9,397 nucleotides of DNA. It comes from Anaerolineaceae bacterium UBA6107 (GTDB taxonomy: Bacteria > Chloroflexota > Anaerolineae > Anaerolineales > Anaerolineaceae). The stretch covers positions 10,862 through 20,258 of the forward strand of contig DIWL01000014.1 of assembly GCA_002428455.1 (NCBI GenBank), written 5' to 3'. The translations under genes were made by a program, and so were the position numbers. Below the pieces are notes generated by a model, which was not told the DNA's origin, did not search any database, and worked only from the letters and a program-made list of their open reading frames with translations. This document shows positions 5,631 through 9,397 of this stretch, in pieces (within the stretch, counting starts at the first letter, position 1; every line of letters begins with the position of its first letter).

Positions 5631-6818
5631 CTATACCTCTGCCGGTTTGTCGTTATAAAGATAACATGTTGTCATGTGAGTTGGTGTCACATATACCTCG
5701 CGAGGGTATTCACCGTCGCACACCGGCATCCTTTTTTCACAACGGTCTTTAAAATAACAATAATCGGGCATGTTGATCGGATTGGGAACACTGCCGGGAA
5801 TGCTGTACAAGCGGTCCACCGCTTTGTTGATCACCGGCTTTGATTTCATCAGACCGACTGTGTAAGGATGCAATGGGTTGTGAAATACTTCCATTGCTGT
5901 GCCTTTTTCAACAATGCGTCCTGCGTACATGACGACGACGTAATCTGCCATTTCGGCAATCACACCCAAGTCATGGGTGATGAGCATGATGCTCGAATTG
6001 ATCTTATCTTTCAGGGTTCTGAGCAGGTCGAGAATTTGCGCCTGGATGGTTACATCCAGCGCGGTGGTCGGTTCGTCTGCGATGATAAGTTTGGGACTGC
6101 AAGCCAATGCCATGGCGATCATAATTCGCTGGCGCATCCCACCGGAAAGCTCGTGCGGGTACATTTCGTACACGCCCTTATTATTGGCGATTCCTACCAT
6201 TTCAATCATGTCAAGCGATAACTTCTTTACATCGTCATCGGTCATCCCCAAGTTGTGCAGTTTGATCACTTCGTCGATCTGCTCTCCAGCGCGAAATACA
6301 GGATTCAGGCTGGTCATGGGTTCCTGGAAGATCATGGAAACCTTACTGCCGCGAATCTTTTCCATAACCACGGTTGGTGTCTTGGCAATGTCGTAAACGT
6401 TTTCCCCGGTGTCAAAGCGGATGGAACCTTTTACGATCTGCCCCTGCGGGCGTTGCACAAGCTGCATCAAGGAGAGGCTGGTGACTGATTTACCACAGCC
6501 GGATTCGCCCACAACTCCAACGGTCCGACCCTTGGGAACTTCAAAGGTCACGCCATCCACCGCTTTTACTGTACCGATATCGGTGAAAAAGTACGTGTGC
6601 AGGTTGTCGAATTCGACAACATTCTCCGGATTCTTCATTTTAGTCAGGTATTCGCTTGCCGGAACATTTCTGCGGTTGCGCTGTTTTTCAATTGCGTCCG
6701 TGATCCGGCGATTTTCCCGCGAGATTTTTGCCAGTTCCCGCGCTGAAATCCTTTCAAGATTGTTGCTCTTGCGATTCCCTTTAATTTTTTCAAGTGGAGC
6801 AAGTTTTTGATCAACCAT
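5631..6818 (-). CDS. oppD: Oligopeptide/dipeptide ABC transporter ATP-binding protein, OppD type, with N-terminal extension
   Basis: The second ATPase of the peptide importer. Motifs: Walker A GESGCGKS at 104-111, Q-loop Q165 in FQEPMTSLNP, signature LSGGMRQR at 224-231, Walker B LIIADEP with E249, H-loop H282 in THDLG, then the C-terminal NPLHPYT segment (314-320) and cysteines C354, C360, C367 and C385, consistent with a 4Fe-4S cluster. At 395 residues it is about 60 longer than usual OppD, because a charged, mostly basic helix-like segment of about 62 residues precedes the start of the ABC domain (NVVEFDNLHTYF, from residue 66). The ATG at 6818 is supported by AGGAAG on the minus strand just upstream, overlapping the oppC stop. 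The internal ATG at codon 61 has no ribosome site before it, so the extension is probably real. The stop TAG is two bases from the oppF start. Confidence 0.95.
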   Translation of the reverse strand: MVDQKLAPLEKIKGNRKSNNLERISARELAKISRENRRITDAIEKQRNRRNVPASEYLTKMKNPENVVEFDNLHTYFFTDIGTVKAVDGVTFEVPKGRTVGVVGESGCGKSVTSLSLMQLVQRPQGQIVKGSIRFDTGENVYDIAKTPTVVMEKIRGSKVSMIFQEPMTSLNPVFRAGEQIDEVIKLHNLGMTDDDVKKLSLDMIEMVGIANNKGVYEMYPHELSGGMRQRIMIAMALACSPKLIIADEPTTALDVTIQAQILDLLRTLKDKINSSIMLITHDLGVIAEMADYVVVMYAGRIVEKGTAMEVFHNPLHPYTVGLMKSKPVINKAVDRLYSIPGSVPNPINMPDYCYFKDRCEKRMPVCDGEYPREVYVTPTHMTTCYLYNDKPAEV

Positions 6819-6824
6819 GTTCTT

Positions 6825-6830
6825 CTTCCT
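6825..6830 (-). promoter_or_regulatory. Ribosome-binding site of oppD, overlapping the oppC stop codon
   Basis: The minus strand reads TAGGAAGAAGAACATG. The TAG ending oppC (6831-6829) runs into AGGAAG, with six bases between AGGAAG and the oppD ATG. This supports the long form of OppD and suggests coupled translation of oppC and oppD. The same TAGGA arrangement occurs at the protease-HEAT junction. Confidence 0.7.
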
Positions 6831-8589
6831 ACCTTTTCATCTTCGGATCGTAGGCGTCCCGAAGACCGTCACCTACAAAGTTAAAGCCAAGCACTGTCAG
6901 GAGGATCAGCAGTCCTGCGGGAATCCACATGAACCAGTAGTTGGTCATAACAAATGCGTCTGAGGCCACATTGATAATACTGCCCCACGAAGCCAATGGA
7001 TACTTGATGCCAAGGCCCAGGAAACCGAGAGTGGCTTCGGTGATGATGATGCCACCCAGTCCAGCAGTGGCGTAGACGATGAGGAGCGGCATAACGTTTG
7101 GCACCAGGTGTTTGAAGATCCTGCGGCTGGTACGGATTCCGGTCGCTTCAGTTGCGACCATGAAGTCCTGTTCGCGCAACGAGAGGATCTGGCCGCGCAC
7201 GATACGGGCGACGCCGGTCCAACCAAGGATACCTAAAACAGCCATCAACAGGAAGATACGGACCATCGGTTGTACTTCGAGCGCGTCCATCACTGAACCG
7301 AAGATAAGCACCATTGGCCAGAAGGGGATACTGTTGAACAAGTCAACAAAACGCATGAATGCAGTATCCACCCATCCGCCAAAATAACCCGAAAGGCCAC
7401 CGATGATGATACCGATGAAGACCTCGATGAAGATGACCACAAAACCGACCAATAGCGAAACCCTGCCGCCATACATCAGACGGGTAGCCATATCCATGCC
7501 ATTGTTATCAAGACCAAGCGGGTGATCTGCCGAGGGACTCTCATACATCCGGATCAGTTCTGTATCTACCTCCCGCTTGATGTTATAGGTCATGTTCACA
7601 CGGACGATCGAATAATCGACGGTTTCACCATTCTCTTCAATATAGGAAAATTCAGGTATTTTTTCATTGATCGCTTCACGGATTGCGCCTTTGAAATCAA
7701 CACTGAGGAAGATCGATTGATCGATCGGGTTGACGATAATGTTGGATACTTCAGCAATCTCAGCTCCTGAAGTGTCCAGAATGTTGGTTAGACCCTCATC
7801 CTCCCGAATTGTGAACTTCTGATCATTTACTGTAAATCTGGTCTTATTTTCTTGCATTGCCCGGCTGCTCATTAATTTAAATTCATAGGAGTCAACCAGA
7901 CTTGAATACTCGGGTGTATACGGATCATAGACATTTAACATCGCCAGCGCAACGTCCTGGTCTTTGGAAATTTTGGATGATTTTCGTTCGGTTGTTATGT
8001 GATAGGTGATACCTTCGAAATCGAAAGTAGAGGATTTCGCTTCCACCGCGGCTTCATAAGCGGCAGTAAAACCATCGGTTATCGTAAAACCATTTTTTGG
8101 CTGCATCTTACCCAACAAAACTTCGGCCACTTCGTTGAGCTGTAAGATGCGGTAGGTGTTTTCTGCTTCTTCAACATAAGAGTAACTCTTTCCGCCAGAA
8201 GTAAAAGTTTCCGCTTTCTTGCCCAGTGCCAACAGGAACTGGGCGCGGTCAGCGCTGCCGAAGCTTTTGCCATCCACGACGGTGTAACGCAATTCTTCGT
8301 TGTAGATCGCTCCGGCATAATCCTTGACCATAGTACCCAAACCTTTGAAAACCTGGGCTTGTGTGTATGGTGAAAGAAAGGGACCAAGGAAGGCGAGGAG
8401 AAACATAAATACTAGTATTGCCAGTCCGACAACAGCCAACCTGTTGCGGATGAAGCGTTTAAATACCAGCATGCCTGGCGAAAGTACCTTAATGCGCCGG
8501 GCGTCATCGAGATGCATTTCCTCATTAGATTTTATATCTGGTACAGGAGCCTGCTCAGGAGTAATGGGTGTGTTTTCCATGTCACTCAT
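6829..8589 (-). CDS. oppC: Oligopeptide ABC transporter permease, OppC type, with large external insert
   Basis: One of the two channel-forming permeases of the peptide importer, placed in the membrane and coupled to OppD/OppF. The core is typical: a cytoplasmic N-terminus with VFKRFIRNRLAVVGL, a first membrane helix at about 51-73, then a core starting at SADHPLGLDNNGMDMATRLM (352-371) with further helices at about 377-400, 422-435, 443-463, 500-525 and 553-575. The cytoplasmic ATPase-coupling (EAA) loop EATGIRTSRRIFKHLVPN is at 481-498. The oddity is size: 586 residues against about 300 for the family. About 275 extra residues (roughly 76-350) lie between helix 1 and the core, a position predicted to face outside; they are hydrophilic, rich in beta-type sequence and show degenerate repeats. 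The ATG at 8589 has GGTGGTGA just upstream; the oppB stop is 12 bases before it. The stop TAG overlaps the oppD ribosome site. Frame and composition are continuous, so this is not a fused neighbour. Confidence 0.94.
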   Translation of the reverse strand: MSDMENTPITPEQAPVPDIKSNEEMHLDDARRIKVLSPGMLVFKRFIRNRLAVVGLAILVFMFLLAFLGPFLSPYTQAQVFKGLGTMVKDYAGAIYNEELRYTVVDGKSFGSADRAQFLLALGKKAETFTSGGKSYSYVEEAENTYRILQLNEVAEVLLGKMQPKNGFTITDGFTAAYEAAVEAKSSTFDFEGITYHITTERKSSKISKDQDVALAMLNVYDPYTPEYSSLVDSYEFKLMSSRAMQENKTRFTVNDQKFTIREDEGLTNILDTSGAEIAEVSNIIVNPIDQSIFLSVDFKGAIREAINEKIPEFSYIEENGETVDYSIVRVNMTYNIKREVDTELIRMYESPSADHPLGLDNNGMDMATRLMYGGRVSLLVGFVVIFIEVFIGIIIGGLSGYFGGWVDTAFMRFVDLFNSIPFWPMVLIFGSVMDALEVQPMVRIFLLMAVLGILGWTGVARIVRGQILSLREQDFMVATEATGIRTSRRIFKHLVPNVMPLLIVYATAGLGGIIITEATLGFLGLGIKYPLASWGSIINVASDAFVMTNYWFMWIPAGLLILLTVLGFNFVGDGLRDAYDPKMKR

Positions 8590-8601
8590 TTTTCACCACC
8601 C

Positions 8602-9397
8602 TTAGTTTGCCCTGACACGCGGGTCGACCACAGCGTACATAATGTCCGCGATGATCAAACTGATCTGCGTGAGCAGAATGAGGAAGGTTGTGTAGAACAT
8701 GGCAAAAGGTATGTCACCCCGCGTGATCGCTTCGAAGGAAACGTAACCGATACCGGGTATCTGAAAGAGAGTCTCGGTGATCAAGGAACCACCGAACATG
8801 GAAGGAATCAGGTAACTCATGTAAGAAACCAGCGGAATCAAGGTATTACGGAAGGCGTGTTTATTGATGACGACTTTTTCTGAAAGTCCTTTGGCACGCG
8901 CAGTCCGGATATAGTCAGAACTGAGAACTTCAAGCATATTGGTACGGGTATAACGCATTAATCCGCCGATGGAGAGCATCATGAGGGTTACGATCGGTAA
9001 AACCATGTGGTAACCGATGTCCATCACCTGTTGGAATGGAGTCATTGAGTTGAAAAACCTGCCGGTCAAACCATACAGGTCAAACCAGCCCAGTTTGATC
9101 GAGAAAATATACTTTAAGATTGTCGCGAGAAAAAAGGTTGGCAGCGAAATACCCGCGAGTGCAAATACCGTGATTGCGTAATCGGTTTTGCTATATTGTT
9201 TTCGCGCCGCCAGTATACCCAATGGAATGGAAATCAAGATTTCCACCATGAACGTGATCATATTTATGATCAACGAATACCAGATTACTTCACCAAATTT
9301 TTGTGTGACAGGGATCCCCCAGTGCCAGGAATCTCCAAAATCTCCCTTAACCGCGTTACCCAGCCAGCCAATAAAACCCGGAATAATCCCAACATCC
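8602..9397 (-). CDS. oppB: Oligopeptide ABC transporter permease, OppB type (5' end outside window)
   Basis: The partner permease of OppC. 264 codons are visible and the frame stays open to the right edge, so about 50-70 N-terminal residues with the first membrane helix are missing. Start-like codons near 9273 are internal: the translation upstream reads WLGNAVKGDFGDSW and then GIPVTQKFGEVIWYSL, the conserved OppB region that precedes the permease core. The hydrophobic helices that follow start with NMITFMVEILISIPLGILAA. The EAA coupling loop is RAKGLSEKVVINKHAFRNTL (about 8845-8905 on the minus strand), and the C-terminus ends VVDPRVRAN, typical of the family. The spacing suggests one transcript with oppC, which follows after 12 bases. 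The promoter and any substrate-binding protein gene would lie beyond the window. No insert like that in OppC is seen in the visible part. Confidence 0.95.
   Translation of the reverse strand, partial: DVGIIPGFIGWLGNAVKGDFGDSWHWGIPVTQKFGEVIWYSLIINMITFMVEILISIPLGILAARKQYSKTDYAITVFALAGISLPTFFLATILKYIFSIKLGWFDLYGLTGRFFNSMTPFQQVMDIGYHMVLPIVTLMMLSIGGLMRYTRTNMLEVLSSDYIRTARAKGLSEKVVINKHAFRNTLIPLVSYMSYLIPSMFGGSLITETLFQIPGIGYVSFEAITRGDIPFAMFYTTFLILLTQISLIIADIMYAVVDPRVRAN

Noticed and set aside
5977..6396. Plus-strand open frame of 139 codons opposite oppD
   Set aside because: It is wholly antisense to the conserved ABC domain of oppD, with no family features; it is a by-product of oppD codon use.
7540..8364. 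OppC insert as a separate gene or inserted mobile element
   Set aside because: The frame is continuous through both edges, there are no element ends or target duplications, and the permease core resumes exactly where expected; it is a domain insert in one protein.
9274..9397. Start of oppB near 9273 and a non-coding right edge
   Set aside because: The translation upstream of 9273 is clear conserved OppB sequence (WLGNAVKGDFGDSW), so the gene runs off the window instead of starting there.

Overview
The window looks like ordinary chromosomal DNA from a bacterium of moderate GC content. I infer the phylum Chloroflexota, class Anaerolineae. This rests on the overall look of the proteins and on the unusual versions of otherwise familiar genes: an OppC with a very large external insert, a HEAT protein with an acidic tail, and a site-2 protease with no dxr or bamA neighbour. 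It does not rest on any marker gene. I see no rRNA, tRNA, CRISPR array, insertion sequence, phage gene or attachment site. Coding density is very high, and the longest stretch without a gene is about 170 bases (4146-4314).

Layout. Bases 1-1656 (+ strand) hold the last 551 codons of uvrB, the helicase-like damage-loading subunit of nucleotide excision repair; its start lies before the window. Everything else is on the minus strand. Read in the direction of transcription from the right edge there are two groups. The first is an oligopeptide-type ABC importer in the order oppB (5' end off the window), oppC, oppD, oppF. The genes are almost touching and are followed 36 bases later by a gene for an unrecognised 91-residue protein with one membrane segment. 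A strong stem-loop terminator at 4230-4257 closes this group. The second group is a site-2 metalloprotease (RseP type), a HEAT-repeat protein with an acidic tail, and an acylphosphatase, spaced 11 and 37 bases apart. Its 3' end converges on uvrB with only 11 bases between the stop codons.

How the genes work together. OppB and OppC form the membrane channel and OppD and OppF the paired ATPases of a peptide importer. The substrate-binding protein is not in the window and may lie upstream of oppB. The most unusual feature is OppC: it is 586 residues instead of about 300, because roughly 275 residues, predicted to lie outside the membrane, sit between the first and second membrane segments and contain degenerate internal repeats. 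OppD also carries a basic N-terminal extension of about 60 residues. The protease, HEAT protein and acylphosphatase are probably co-transcribed, but the sequence does not show that they share a pathway.

I did not find a clearly new multi-gene system. The points most worth a second look are the OppC insert, the OppD extension and the small membrane protein.
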